A stretch of DNA of 64,000 nt from Spirochaetota bacterium (GTDB taxonomy: Bacteria > Spirochaetota > UBA12135 > COTS27): assembly GCA_013426755.1 (NCBI GenBank), contig AP019861.1, forward strand, positions 62,001 to 126,000, in the 5' to 3' direction. The position numbers and the translations under genes are program-made. The notes under the pieces are model-generated. The model did not search any database, was not told the origin of the DNA, and was given only the letters and a program-made list of their open reading frames with translations. Each line of letters begins with the position of its first letter. The first letter of the stretch is position 1. Positions 52,322 through 61,681 of the stretch are shown here, piece after piece.

Positions 52322-55300
52322 ATGAATGAAGGTACTGATCTTAAAGGTCGTAGCACGACGCCTGTACCACAGATATCCCTAGCAGAGCTCTTTCAGACGC
52401 TTGTAGCGGAATTTGCACACGCTAAGCCAGTTCGAGAGATTTTAGCTAAAATCGCTGCGTGTCCAGCAGAAATTTTTACGGGAAGTTTTACAATAAGTGG
52501 AACAGAAGGCTTTGCAAGTGCGCTAGCATTGATTGTTATTAAAGATATTTTAATAAAACAAGCACCCGATCCTGTTCTCATGGCTATTATGGAAACGGAG
52601 CGTGATAGCGAAGCTGTGATTCACGATCTAAAAGTGCTCACTGAGTATTTAGACCTCGCCTGCGCACCTCTTCGCTTAGCCTGGTATCCGATGCTTTCTC
52701 CTAAAAATAAGCGTGATCTGACCAATACGTTTGACCGAACAGTCCATCATTACAGACGCCACACAGCACTTCTTATAAAAAAAGAATTGACAAAGCATGC
52801 AATTGATCCAAATTTCAAATCAAACTCTAAAATGCCTTCCAGTCGCAATATTCTATCGCTCATAATAGCATCCACTGAAGCGGCGCAGTCATGCGATCAT
52901 CTGGTAGGTAGCAGCGCTGCTGCAGCACCCCCTCTGCGTCTAACAGCAGGAAAAAAATTTGATAGAAATATGCTCCTAACTAAGCTTGCAGAATGGGGGT
53001 ACATAAGAGAACATTATGCCAATGAACCAGGTGAAGTGGCAGTACGTGGTGATATTTGCGAAGTTTTTGCTCCCAATTCGCTAACACCTGTACGGATTTA
53101 TTTTTTTGGCGATGAAATAGAAGTCATTAAGCAAGCACCCCTTCGGAGAGAACACGCTAAGACAGAGCATGCAGTTATGACCGATGCCCCTAGTTCTAAG
53201 TGGATAACGCTCACAGAATGTCTCCTATCGCCATTTATTACAAAACCCTCAACCTCTTCTAAAACGCTCCTAGACCTTCCTGCATGGGCACGTACTTACC
53301 ATAAAAACGTTTTTGTTTTGAATTTCAAATCTTTTCATCGTACCGATAGCAAGCGTCATTTTCACTTTCCAACTCTACCTGCATATCAATTTAATAACCA
53401 ATTAGACAAAGTAGCCCCAACACTTAAACGCTACACTGATGAAAGCAAAGCCAATTATATCTTCACAGCAAATCCGCTACTTACTAAAATGCTCCTCCAG
53501 TTATTAGACACACTTCCTCTTAGAGAGGCGAAGAAAGAAGCGAAGCGCAGTTTTGAAAAAGAACTAGCTAAGCGTCCCCTAGTTAAATCACGACAAGTGC
53601 AGTCCGCTACTTCCTCACAGCAGAAGAAAAATTGGATTACAATCGGTGAAGTGAGTCTTTCAAGGGGCTTCATGGGCGGAGCGGTCAATGTGTGGACTGC
53701 TGAAGAACTTTTTGGAAAACGGATGACGCGTCGTGCCCCTCAGGTAACAGCTACGGCAAGTGCGCCAGAAAATTTCTGGGAGACTTTTTTAGCGTTAGAA
53801 AAAGATGATTACGTCGTTCATCTCCATCACGGCATAGGAATCTACCGCGGCATCGAGCGGCTTACGGTTTCTGATCGAGAAAAAGATTACTTTAAAATAG
53901 AATATCAAAACCAGGCCAAACTTTTTATTCCCGTCGAGCAGATTAAACTCATTCAAAAGTATATAGGCGACCGGACACAAGTACGCATAGACGCCTTAGG
54001 TAAAAATCATTGGAATAAGGTTAAAGAACGCGCTAGAAAAGTAGCAGAGCGCATCGCTAAGAAATTATTCACTCTTTACAGTAGACGCACAGCCCTTCGG
54101 GTAAGTCCGCTTCCTAAGGAAGATTATTTTCAGCACCTCTTTGAGATGCGATTTCCATACGAAGAGAGCAGAGACCAGGTGCGCGCCATTGAAGAAATTA
54201 AAACCGATCTAGAAAAGGACGTTCCTATGGATCGACTGCTCTGCGCAGATGTTGGGTATGGCAAAACAGAAGTCGCTCTTAGGGCTATTTTTAAGGTTGC
54301 TATGGCAGGCAGACAAACGCTCGTACTCATTCCTACTACATTACTTGCGATGCAGCATTATGAAACGTTTAGCGAACGATTTAAAACAACGCCTGTTCGT
54401 GTCGCAGTCCTCAGTCGATTCACTAAGGCTGCCAGTGAAAAAATAATCTTAAAAGAGGTGCAGACGGGTAAAATAGATGTTCTATTAAGTACGCATAAAG
54501 GACTCAGTAAAAAAGTCAAATTTCATAAACTAGCGCTCCTCGTGATCGATGAAGAACAGAAATTTGGTGTCAAGCAAAAAGAAATGATGCGTGAAATATA
54601 TCCAGCAGTCCATGTGCTCAGTCTCTCAGCAACCCCCATTCCGCGTACATTACATTTATCGCTTTCATCCTTTCGGTCGCTTTCGTTTATAACCACGCCT
54701 ATTTTAGGAAGACGTCCCGTTCATACAACGGTTGCCCCCTTTGACGACCAGGTGGTGAGAGATGCCTTTGATTACGAATATAAACGCAGCGGCCAATGTT
54801 ATTTTATTTATAATTACGTTCAGACTTTGGCAACATTTGAAGCGAAGCTTAAGAAGATCTTGCCGGCAGCTAAGATCTTAAGCATTCATGCTAAGCTCGA
54901 TAAGAGTCTTATCGAGCACCGGTTCCAGTTATTTCGGTCAGGGGCTTATAATGTACTGCTTTCTACGAACATTGTCGATGCTGGCTTAGACTTGCCGCGT
55001 GTCAATACGATCTTAGTCTACGACGCCCACCGCTTTGGGTTAGCACAACTGTATCAATTAAAAGGACGTGTTGGGCGTAGCGATCGTCAGGCGTATGCGT
55101 ATTTATTTTATCCACAAAATACAAAGATGAGTGTGCAAGCCAAGCAGCGGTTAAATTGTCTAGTGAGGTACGCACAGCTAGGATCGGGCTATCAGATTGC
55201 TATTAAAGATTTAGAATTACGTGGGGCGGGTAATTTACTCGGGCTCGAACAATCAGGTACGGTTGCCATGGTAGGTCTTGAATTTTTTTCAAACCTCCTA

Positions 55301-56137
55301 AGAGATGCCGTAGCAACACTTCATCACAAACAGCACACACTCCCGCTTTATTACGAACCGGTAATAGAATTGTCTTATCAAGCGTATATCCCAGATGATT
55401 ATATCAGGATGCCTTCTTCCACAGAACGTTCTCTAGTAGAGGTTACTGAGGGGGATAATGAAGCGAGTAAGCGTGGTGAGAGAATCCATTCCCTAGGAGA
55501 TAGCGAGCAGTTAACAGAGGTTACAGCGATTAAGGGAACATTGTATCGTAAGATCATGACGGCGCGAAGTCACAGCGTCCTTAGAACGTTACAAAAAACA
55601 TTGAGCGATGAATATGGAAGCATTCCTAAGGTTATGGAAGGACTATTTGCTGTAAGTGCAATTAAGATTTTAGCCAAACGACTTAGAGTTCTAGCCCTTA
55701 TAGAAAAAGACGAAGTACTAGAACTTCGGTTTTTAAGCACAGCTAAACTGTGTCCTCTAAATATCCGTAACCTGCTAACCAGTGGGTACATTCAAGTCCG
55801 TAAGGAAAGCCCTGCATTAACCGATCCACTTGTCCGTCCGCCTGAAGAAATGATCTCCATACAGACGCCAGTTGAAAAAACATCTCAAAAAATAGCTCTA
55901 AACCCCACGTCCCAGCCACAATCACCCCAGCTACAATCACCTAAGACAGAAAAGACGCAAATCGCTGAGACAAAAGTCTATTTTGCACTCAGTCGATTTA
56001 AAGAAGGCGATAAACCCCTACGGCTAGCAGAAAAATTATACTATGCAAGAATATTGCTAATGATGATGACCGATGAAAGCAAACCAGTAGATTTAGCTGC
56101 TTTTAAGCAAGGCAAACACGCTACCCTTGAAATATAA
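52322..56137 (+). CDS. mfd: Transcription-repair coupling factor Mfd
   Basis: A 1271-residue helicase/translocase, longer than the usual 1150. The UvrB-like N-terminus is divergent. RGDICEVFAPNSLTPVRIYFFGDEIE marks the N domain. The RNAP-interacting domain has DYVVHLHHGIGIYRGIERL. The RecG-like motor has CADVGYGKTEVALRA (Walker A), LLVIDEEQKFGVKQKE (DEEQ box), LSATPIPRTL and the later motif VLVYDAHRFGLAQLYQLKGRVGRSDR. DLELRGAGNLLG follows. The C-terminus contains Gln/Pro/Ser/Thr-rich low-complexity (around 55855-55960), between the motor and the final domain. It displaces stalled RNA polymerase and recruits UvrA. Confidence 0.95.
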   Translation: MNEGTDLKGRSTTPVPQISLAELFQTLVAEFAHAKPVREILAKIAACPAEIFTGSFTISGTEGFASALALIVIKDILIKQAPDPVLMAIMETERDSEAVIHDLKVLTEYLDLACAPLRLAWYPMLSPKNKRDLTNTFDRTVHHYRRHTALLIKKELTKHAIDPNFKSNSKMPSSRNILSLIIASTEAAQSCDHLVGSSAAAAPPLRLTAGKKFDRNMLLTKLAEWGYIREHYANEPGEVAVRGDICEVFAPNSLTPVRIYFFGDEIEVIKQAPLRREHAKTEHAVMTDAPSSKWITLTECLLSPFITKPSTSSKTLLDLPAWARTYHKNVFVLNFKSFHRTDSKRHFHFPTLPAYQFNNQLDKVAPTLKRYTDESKANYIFTANPLLTKMLLQLLDTLPLREAKKEAKRSFEKELAKRPLVKSRQVQSATSSQQKKNWITIGEVSLSRGFMGGAVNVWTAEELFGKRMTRRAPQVTATASAPENFWETFLALEKDDYVVHLHHGIGIYRGIERLTVSDREKDYFKIEYQNQAKLFIPVEQIKLIQKYIGDRTQVRIDALGKNHWNKVKERARKVAERIAKKLFTLYSRRTALRVSPLPKEDYFQHLFEMRFPYEESRDQVRAIEEIKTDLEKDVPMDRLLCADVGYGKTEVALRAIFKVAMAGRQTLVLIPTTLLAMQHYETFSERFKTTPVRVAVLSRFTKAASEKIILKEVQTGKIDVLLSTHKGLSKKVKFHKLALLVIDEEQKFGVKQKEMMREIYPAVHVLSLSATPIPRTLHLSLSSFRSLSFITTPILGRRPVHTTVAPFDDQVVRDAFDYEYKRSGQCYFIYNYVQTLATFEAKLKKILPAAKILSIHAKLDKSLIEHRFQLFRSGAYNVLLSTNIVDAGLDLPRVNTILVYDAHRFGLAQLYQLKGRVGRSDRQAYAYLFYPQNTKMSVQAKQRLNCLVRYAQLGSGYQIAIKDLELRGAGNLLGLEQSGTVAMVGLEFFSNLLRDAVATLHHKQHTLPLYYEPVIELSYQAYIPDDYIRMPSSTERSLVEVTEGDNEASKRGERIHSLGDSEQLTEVTAIKGTLYRKIMTARSHSVLRTLQKTLSDEYGSIPKVMEGLFAVSAIKILAKRLRVLALIEKDEVLELRFLSTAKLCPLNIRNLLTSGYIQVRKESPALTDPLVRPPEEMISIQTPVEKTSQKIALNPTSQPQSPQLQSPKTEKTQIAETKVYFALSRFKEGDKPLRLAEKLYYARILLMMMTDESKPVDLAAFKQGKHATLEI

Positions 56138-56270
56138 CAAATATAACAATTGTCCTAGTTTTCTAATGTCTTAGTTGACTAGCTGGGTTGTTTTTTTTAC
56201 CGATTGAGAACAGGTGTTTATATAATACAATTATGATCGAACTACGTATCATTGATATGTTAGGGTTATT

Positions 56271-56318
56271 TTCAATACAATATTTAATACGATATTCAAT
56301 ACAATATTCAATACAATA
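56271..56318. repeat. 12-bp tandem repeat, four copies, before holB
   Basis: TTCAATACAATA at 56271, 56295 and 56307 with a variant TTTAATACGATA at 56283. The last copy ends directly before AGGACAATCC and the holB start at 56335. Confidence 0.85.
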
Positions 56319-56334
56319 AGGACAATCCTAGTCA

Positions 56335-58113
56335 ATGAGTACGGGAGGCAAGCAAGTAGCACCAGTAGAGTTTCAAAATGCTCTTAAAGGACAAAAACGT
56401 GCTCTTACCATGTTATCTAACATGGTGAGGTATGAAAAACTTCATCATGCGCTGTTTTTTTATGGACTACCGACCGTAGGAAAAACGACGGCCGCGCTTA
56501 ATTTAGCAAAGGCATTGTCATGTCAATCTTATCAGAGAACAGCCAGTGAGAGCAGTCATCACAAAAAGACCAAGCAGTTAGAAATAGATGAAACAGTGAC
56601 GGGTAAAACGTCCATTCGTCCGCTCATTCGGTCGCTTGGGTACTGCAATCATTGTCAGTCATGTCGTGCGATCAATTTTTATAAATCTGATCGTGTATTA
56701 CTATTTTCACTGGATAATAGATTGCCGGTGATTAGGTTTTTGCAGGGGTTATTGATACGATTTTCAAAAAGAACGCCGCCGTCACCTATGATTCACCAAT
56801 CGTTCATTCAAGCATTTATAAGTGAGTGTTATCTGCTCATTGCTAGACATAAGCAGAGTATGTTGACACTTCTTAAACGAAAAAAGGTATCGTATCCTGA
56901 GGGAATTGTGATCGATGAAAAGCAATTAGAAAAACGTCTTTATGATCTCTACAATGCATTGAATGTATTTCACGAGACGGGAAGTAGCGCTCAATTTTTA
57001 GAAGAGGCTATGATTGAAGATTTGACGGTTCTTCAAAATTCATTGGACCGAACGTACTTGGCGAAGGAAAGTTTGGATCGAATCTTCAGCTGGGCACAGC
57101 AACCCCTAGCGACAGTAAACCCTGTTATGCAGTCAAAAAGAACTGCAGCCGAAGAGGTTTCTGCTAGCAGCGATCGTAATCTAGCGGCTTTTAATAATGA
57201 AAAAATAGTCATTATTAAAGGAATAGAGTATATTCATCCATTGGCGTTGGGGAAATTTTTAAAAATTTTAGAAGACCCCTTTCCGCACACACGATTTATC
57301 ATTATTACCGATAAATTGGAAGCTTTAGCGGGAATGACATTGACGCCGTTATTAAGTCGTTGTTTCAAAATACCGTTTGCTGAATTGACTGCGCATTGGA
57401 CGGGGGTAATATTGCGTGAAAATTTTGGCATTGAGAGTAGTCGTCCGTATAAAAATCTAGCTACTTTTATCAGAAGTGAAGGTGCTAGTGCTTGGGTACG
57501 CTCTGCGGGAGATGATGTAAAGATTCCCCCCCATGCTAACCATGTTACGAATGTTAAAAGTAAAGCCAGTGAAGTGGAAGCACTTAAATCTGCCGATAAT
57601 GATGCTAACATGCGTTATCAGAACTTAAGTGAGAGTAAAGCCAATGCCAGCAAGCACGACGTTACATTGATAGTGGCACTTTTACAAGCATGGAAAAGAC
57701 CGTTATCATATCTACATTACTTAGCAAAGGAACGTCACGATGAAATGGAAGGGTTATTAAAGGATTTGAAGGCTCTTTTAGCACTTTATTTAGAAGCCAA
57801 GTTCATTAAGGGTCTAGCGGAGGAAAATTCTTCTAATCCAGCAGCATCCCCTTCTTCAACCACAGAAGAAAGCAAAAATTTGTCCTCAACAAATTCTGGC
57901 GTAATTGCACCGAGTCCCTCGAACCCCCCGAGCCAATATTCACAGCTAGAACAGAAATTGATAGCAATGCTGGAAGCAAGGGCTTATTCGTATAAAAAAA
58001 TTTATGATTTTAGCGTAGTTATTCAAAGATGCGAATACCTTAGAGAAATAGGTGTTATCAGCAATGAAGCTATTCTCAATCGGTTAGCATTATTTATCAG
58101 GAAAATTTATTAA
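56335..58113 (+). CDS. holB: DNA polymerase III clamp-loader subunit delta' (HolB/DnaX-like AAA+)
   Basis: A 592-residue AAA+ subunit, far longer than typical delta' of about 330. Walker A GLPTVGKTT at 44-52; zinc Cys at C63, C104, C107 and C110 (CNHCQSC). The Walker-B-like position reads KIVIIKGIEYIH with the acidic pair lost, as in a non-hydrolysing delta'. LKILEDPFPHTRFIIITDKLEAL and LLSRCFKIPF hold the SRC motif. There is a large insert of about 130 residues between the Cys cluster and the Walker B region (about residues 115-285) and a Ser/Asn/Pro-rich region near the C-terminus (about 500-540). No DnaX domain III. It sits downstream of mfd by about 200 bp. Confidence 0.8.
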   Translation: MSTGGKQVAPVEFQNALKGQKRALTMLSNMVRYEKLHHALFFYGLPTVGKTTAALNLAKALSCQSYQRTASESSHHKKTKQLEIDETVTGKTSIRPLIRSLGYCNHCQSCRAINFYKSDRVLLFSLDNRLPVIRFLQGLLIRFSKRTPPSPMIHQSFIQAFISECYLLIARHKQSMLTLLKRKKVSYPEGIVIDEKQLEKRLYDLYNALNVFHETGSSAQFLEEAMIEDLTVLQNSLDRTYLAKESLDRIFSWAQQPLATVNPVMQSKRTAAEEVSASSDRNLAAFNNEKIVIIKGIEYIHPLALGKFLKILEDPFPHTRFIIITDKLEALAGMTLTPLLSRCFKIPFAELTAHWTGVILRENFGIESSRPYKNLATFIRSEGASAWVRSAGDDVKIPPHANHVTNVKSKASEVEALKSADNDANMRYQNLSESKANASKHDVTLIVALLQAWKRPLSYLHYLAKERHDEMEGLLKDLKALLALYLEAKFIKGLAEENSSNPAASPSSTTEESKNLSSTNSGVIAPSPSNPPSQYSQLEQKLIAMLEARAYSYKKIYDFSVVIQRCEYLREIGVISNEAILNRLALFIRKIY

Positions 58114-58703
58114 AAATTTGTTTGAAATGATAAAAATTTACCTATTTTTTACCGTATATGGAGTGGAAGCGCTAGCTAATGCGAAGATGCCTTAGTTAAT
58201 GATTGCACTTAGGTAGAATAGTGAATTTGCCCCTAAATTTTTAGTCAATCAGTGAGATTTTAACCGATTTATGCTTAATGTTTGTAGAGAGAATTGATTG
58301 AAGAATTGTTTTACAGGTGTTCTCAGGAAATTTATAACGAAAGTCGGATTGTTTGATAAAAGAAGTGATGAGATTTCTTTAAAGATATTGTTTTTTATGT
58401 TATTTCAATGTTATAATTGGCTGGGCAGGTCGTCATTTTTGTGATTTTATTAGTGATTTCATTGTATTTTTATGATATACTTTATGACATATTTTATGGT
58501 ATGCTGTGAGTGTAATAACGAATACTTGGTCTATGGGAATACACTAGATTAAGAAAAACTTCTGTTTTTTATACGTCTGCATTGTAATAGAATAGTAATA
58601 CTGTAATAGTAATAGCATTGTAATAAAAGATCAGTTAAGGATCAGTTATAACAATTATTTTAATAAGATTAAAGTTCAATATGTATCTAATTGGGGATTA
58701 GTT
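58114..58703. other. 590-bp spacer upstream of the secreted orphan gene
   Basis: No ORF. It has two extended -10 elements: TGTTATAAT at 58409-58417 and TGATATACT at 58472-58480. Near the end, GTAATAGAATAGTAATA-type and AGATCAGTTA duplications at about 58585-58650. Confidence 0.5.
58409..58417 (+). promoter_or_regulatory. Candidate extended -10 promoter element (TGTTATAAT)
   Basis: Exact TGnTATAAT about 290 bp before the 58704 gene. A second weaker element lies at 58472-58480. No -35 was identified. Confidence 0.3.
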
Positions 58704-59912
58704 ATGAAAATAGCACGTCAGACAAGTTTATATCCGTTAAAACGTATTTCTTTGTTAATACGTATGTTGACTAGTGGGTCCACTGCAGCTGTGGGCATGT
58801 ATATCCTATTTTTTAATTTAGGTGCGGCAGTATTATTGTATGCGCAGAATGATAATAACACGACTACCGCTGAGCCAAGTAGCGCCGAGCAGCAGGCAGC
58901 TGGCACAGAGACCGATTTGTATAAAAATTCGTACGCTAAAGAACTCGCTGCGGCAGGTGCGCCTGAGAATATTGTTCGCTATGAGATATTTTCACCTAAA
59001 TTCCCTGAATTGGATGAAACCTTGCGTGATGCTGACAGGCGTTATTTTGAAAACATTCTTAAAACACTAGACCAGATCAAAAACGAACTCAATAGTACTT
59101 ACATTAAGATTCAAGACCAGAAACAAAGACTAGACAGACTGGCGACTTTACAAGGACGCTATTTTTATCGCGCAGACACAATGCTTAGCACCAATTATTA
59201 TGAAAAAACAGTTCCAGTCATCCGTTATAATTATTACCTTGAAAAAAGTCTTGGATTCCTAGAACAATTGGAAGCTTTGATCGAACGCCGTGAAGGTGCC
59301 CTCCGTGCGGACATCGATGAAGCAATGTTATCTAGAGTTATTTATGAAGTGAAAACGTTGCTTGGCATTTCCTATACGTTTAGAGGCGGTAATAGAAACC
59401 TATTCCTAGCCGCTAGGCAATTTGAGTACATCCTAGGTGACAATAAAGACCAAATCTCCTACTTCACGTCTGCCGATCAAGAAAAAACCGCTTACTATTA
59501 TCTAGCAGGTATTTACGATCGACTTTACAATAGGATCAATTATTCAGACGAAGTCAGAGGATTGCCCCTCATTCGTAAAAAATTGTTTTATCTATGGACA
59601 TTAGTCATTCTCAATAACAATGACAATGAAGCACTTCGCGACGTCAAACTTCAAGACCTCGCCGATAGATATGTCTCGATCATAGATTATGAAGGTGCCA
59701 ATTACAAGCAATTTTACGCTCCTTACGTAGACAACATCATCAAACGCTTTAAGCAGGTAGATGAATTTGTCAATGAAGCCCCTTCTACTACGTCGTTGCT
59801 AGAATCAGATGCTAATGCGTCTGAAGAAGTAACAACGCCCGCTGCTCCAGCACCTGAAGCTGCGCCGCCTATTGAGAGTGAAACGGACGTTCCGTCTCCA
59901 GCAGGACAATAA
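58704..59912 (+). CDS. Secreted hypothetical protein, 402 aa, mainly helical
   Basis: Function not recognised. A leader with a hydrophobic stretch (AVGMYILFFNLGAAVLLYAQ) ends in a signal-peptidase-like YAQ; residues 48-70 are Thr/Ala/Glu-rich. The mature body (about 75-355) is helical and Tyr/Leu-rich. Recurrent patterns such as YYEKTVPVIRYNYYLEKSLGFLEQLEALIE and YYYLAGIYDRLYNRINYS resemble helical-repeat (TPR-like) packing, though no clear TPR was counted. The C-terminus is Ser/Pro/Ala/Glu-rich. A secreted or periplasmic scaffold is a reasonable guess. A hairpin lies 70 nt after its stop. Confidence 0.55.
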   Translation: MKIARQTSLYPLKRISLLIRMLTSGSTAAVGMYILFFNLGAAVLLYAQNDNNTTTAEPSSAEQQAAGTETDLYKNSYAKELAAAGAPENIVRYEIFSPKFPELDETLRDADRRYFENILKTLDQIKNELNSTYIKIQDQKQRLDRLATLQGRYFYRADTMLSTNYYEKTVPVIRYNYYLEKSLGFLEQLEALIERREGALRADIDEAMLSRVIYEVKTLLGISYTFRGGNRNLFLAARQFEYILGDNKDQISYFTSADQEKTAYYYLAGIYDRLYNRINYSDEVRGLPLIRKKLFYLWTLVILNNNDNEALRDVKLQDLADRYVSIIDYEGANYKQFYAPYVDNIIKRFKQVDEFVNEAPSTTSLLESDANASEEVTTPAAPAPEAAPPIESETDVPSPAGQ

Positions 59913-59981
59913 AAACATAGCCCCACTCATAGTCCCACTATAGCGCAACTGCCGTATCTTGCTATATCGGTCATATCATCA

Positions 59982-60009
59982 TAGGCATTTATTCTTAGAT
60001 AAATGCCTA
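59982..60009. terminator. Terminator-like hairpin between convergent genes
   Basis: A perfect 10-bp stem, TAGGCATTTA (59982-59991) and TAAATGCCTA (60000-60009), loop of eight bases. No T tract follows, so termination is plausible but weak; it lies in the 194-bp gap between the 58704 gene and the mannosyltransferase gene. Confidence 0.5.
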
Positions 60010-60106
60010 ACGGCTGGTAAAGAAAGCGTGGTATTGCTAAGTACACTGGCTAAGCAGTGCTAAATACACTGCAAAGGTCGTGCTAGTGAAGTTGTTCGTT
60101 GGTTAT

Positions 60107-60898
60107 TTAAGTATTATTTTTAGGTGCGGATTTCTTTTTGTGTTTATCGGTAGAATAAAATGGGAATGTGAGCGATAAGAGGAAAGCTTCCCGTAAAATC
60201 CGTGTGTCTAGCTTAGAGAGTCCTTGCTGTCTATTAGTAAAAATAATGGGGTGTTCGTATAAAGTAAATCCAAGTTTATGGAGGACGACGTTCATTTCTA
60301 TCTGGAAGGCGTATCCTTGTGAGCGTAGCGCAGACATAGAAATGGCAGCTAGTGCGTCTCTACGATAGCATTTGAAGCCGCTTGTGAGGTCGTGGATCGG
60401 CAATTGGCTGATAAGTCTGGCAAAAGTATTTCCTGCGTATGAAATGAGAATACGAGATAATTCCCAATTGATAACGCTCACTCCTTGTTTGTACCGTGAT
60501 CCAATGATGACGTCGTACTGATCTGCCAATGTTACTAACTTGGGAATGCTTGTTAGAGGGTGTGAAAAGTCTGCGTCCAATTGGACTATTTTTTCAATGG
60601 GATATTTTAATATTTCTGTAAAGCCACGTTTGTAAGCATTGCCGAGACCTGTTTTTTTTTGCTGTTTGACGAGGACAATATTTTTATATCGATTGCTATA
60701 AGCAGCGACGTGTTCCCATGTTCGATCTGGAGAATTGTCGTCGACGATCATGATAGTTGCTTTGGGCATGATCGTTAGCAGTGTTTCTAGTAGATTTTTT
60801 ATATTGGCGATCTCGTTATATGTAGGAATGACGATACCTACATCGGGGTAGGCTTTTTGGGGGTGGGCTTTTTTTTGATAAACTTGTTCGGTGTGCAT
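60107..60898 (-). CDS. Polyprenol-phosphate mannosyltransferase-like GT2 enzyme
   Basis: A 263-residue GT-A glycosyltransferase of the dolichol/polyprenol-phosphate mannose synthase group. It has VIPTYNEIANIKNLLETLL, IVDDNSPDRTWE, KKTGLGNAYKRGF, the metal motif LDADFSHP, IIGSRYKQGVSVINWELSR and HDLTSGFKCYRRDAL, which are the successive family motifs. There are no C-terminal membrane helices, as in the short catalytic-only enzymes. It would make polyprenyl-phosphate-mannose (or a related sugar) for envelope glycosylation; the sugar is not determinable here. It starts at ATG 60898. Confidence 0.88.
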   Translation of the reverse strand: MHTEQVYQKKAHPQKAYPDVGIVIPTYNEIANIKNLLETLLTIMPKATIMIVDDNSPDRTWEHVAAYSNRYKNIVLVKQQKKTGLGNAYKRGFTEILKYPIEKIVQLDADFSHPLTSIPKLVTLADQYDVIIGSRYKQGVSVINWELSRILISYAGNTFARLISQLPIHDLTSGFKCYRRDALAAISMSALRSQGYAFQIEMNVVLHKLGFTLYEHPIIFTNRQQGLSKLDTRILREAFLLSLTFPFYSTDKHKKKSAPKNNT

Positions 60899-61681
60899 GG
60901 CGTGATTTTGATAAAATAGTCCCCTTTTTATATAAGAGTGTATTTTTTAAGATTAGCGTGATTTTTTATCAATCCATAGATAAGCCTGATCGGTAAAGGT
61001 GCTAATAGCGCTAATAGCAACTAAATAATAAAGAGTTCGATAAAAAATTATACGTTAAAAACAGATAAAAGGGTTATAAAAATACGGGCAAAAGTGACTT
61101 AGTCCAGTATTCAGTAGAAACGCAGTAACAATAACCGCAGTAGCAATAACCGCAGTAGCAATAACGATAAACGATAGTCAATGAATATTTAAAGAAGGGA
61201 AGAGCATATTTTAATGAAAAATCGGCTAGTTCAATGCTATTATAAACGTGGTTATTATTATACTATTTTATCAGAGTGTTAGAGAGAATAATTATAGGGT
61301 GTGATGTTATGACGACGTGGCTACTGGGTTTGGTTTGTAGCGGTATTGTATTGTTTGGGAACCAAGCTAGGCGTACTAAAAATTGTGATGACAATAAGCA
61401 CGTGATGAAGCACGCGATGACAATAAGCACGACTACTCTGATGAGATTAAGCACTACTTGAAAGATGACAAGTATGCTATCAATGATGATAAGCACTACC
61501 GATAATCATTGTCTTATGGTGATGATAGTTGTGTGGTTGTACGAGGATAGAGTGTGATTTTTTGAGTTTGAGTTTATAATTTATAGAAGTATAGGGTTGT
61601 AGTTAAAAGTAGGGTTTTATTTTTCTATTTATTATTCTATTTGGTGGCAGAATCTTTGGGGTGCGGAGAATACGCGTTTAA
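60899..61681. other. Spacer of 783 bp with short repeats
   Basis: Includes a 15-bp repeat CGCAGTARCAATAAC in three copies (61121-61165) and GATGACAATAAGCAC units (about 61386-61500). The small open frames at 61263-61496 lie on the repeats and are not supported. Confidence 0.5.
61121..61165. repeat. 15-bp tandem repeat, three copies
   Basis: CGCAGTAACAATAAC, then CGCAGTAGCAATAAC twice, exactly adjacent. Confidence 0.85.

Noticed and set aside
61263-61496. Overlapping small frames on both strands, one hydrophobic
   Set aside because: They lie on GATGACAATAAGCAC repeats; opposite-strand frames overlap and neither has support.
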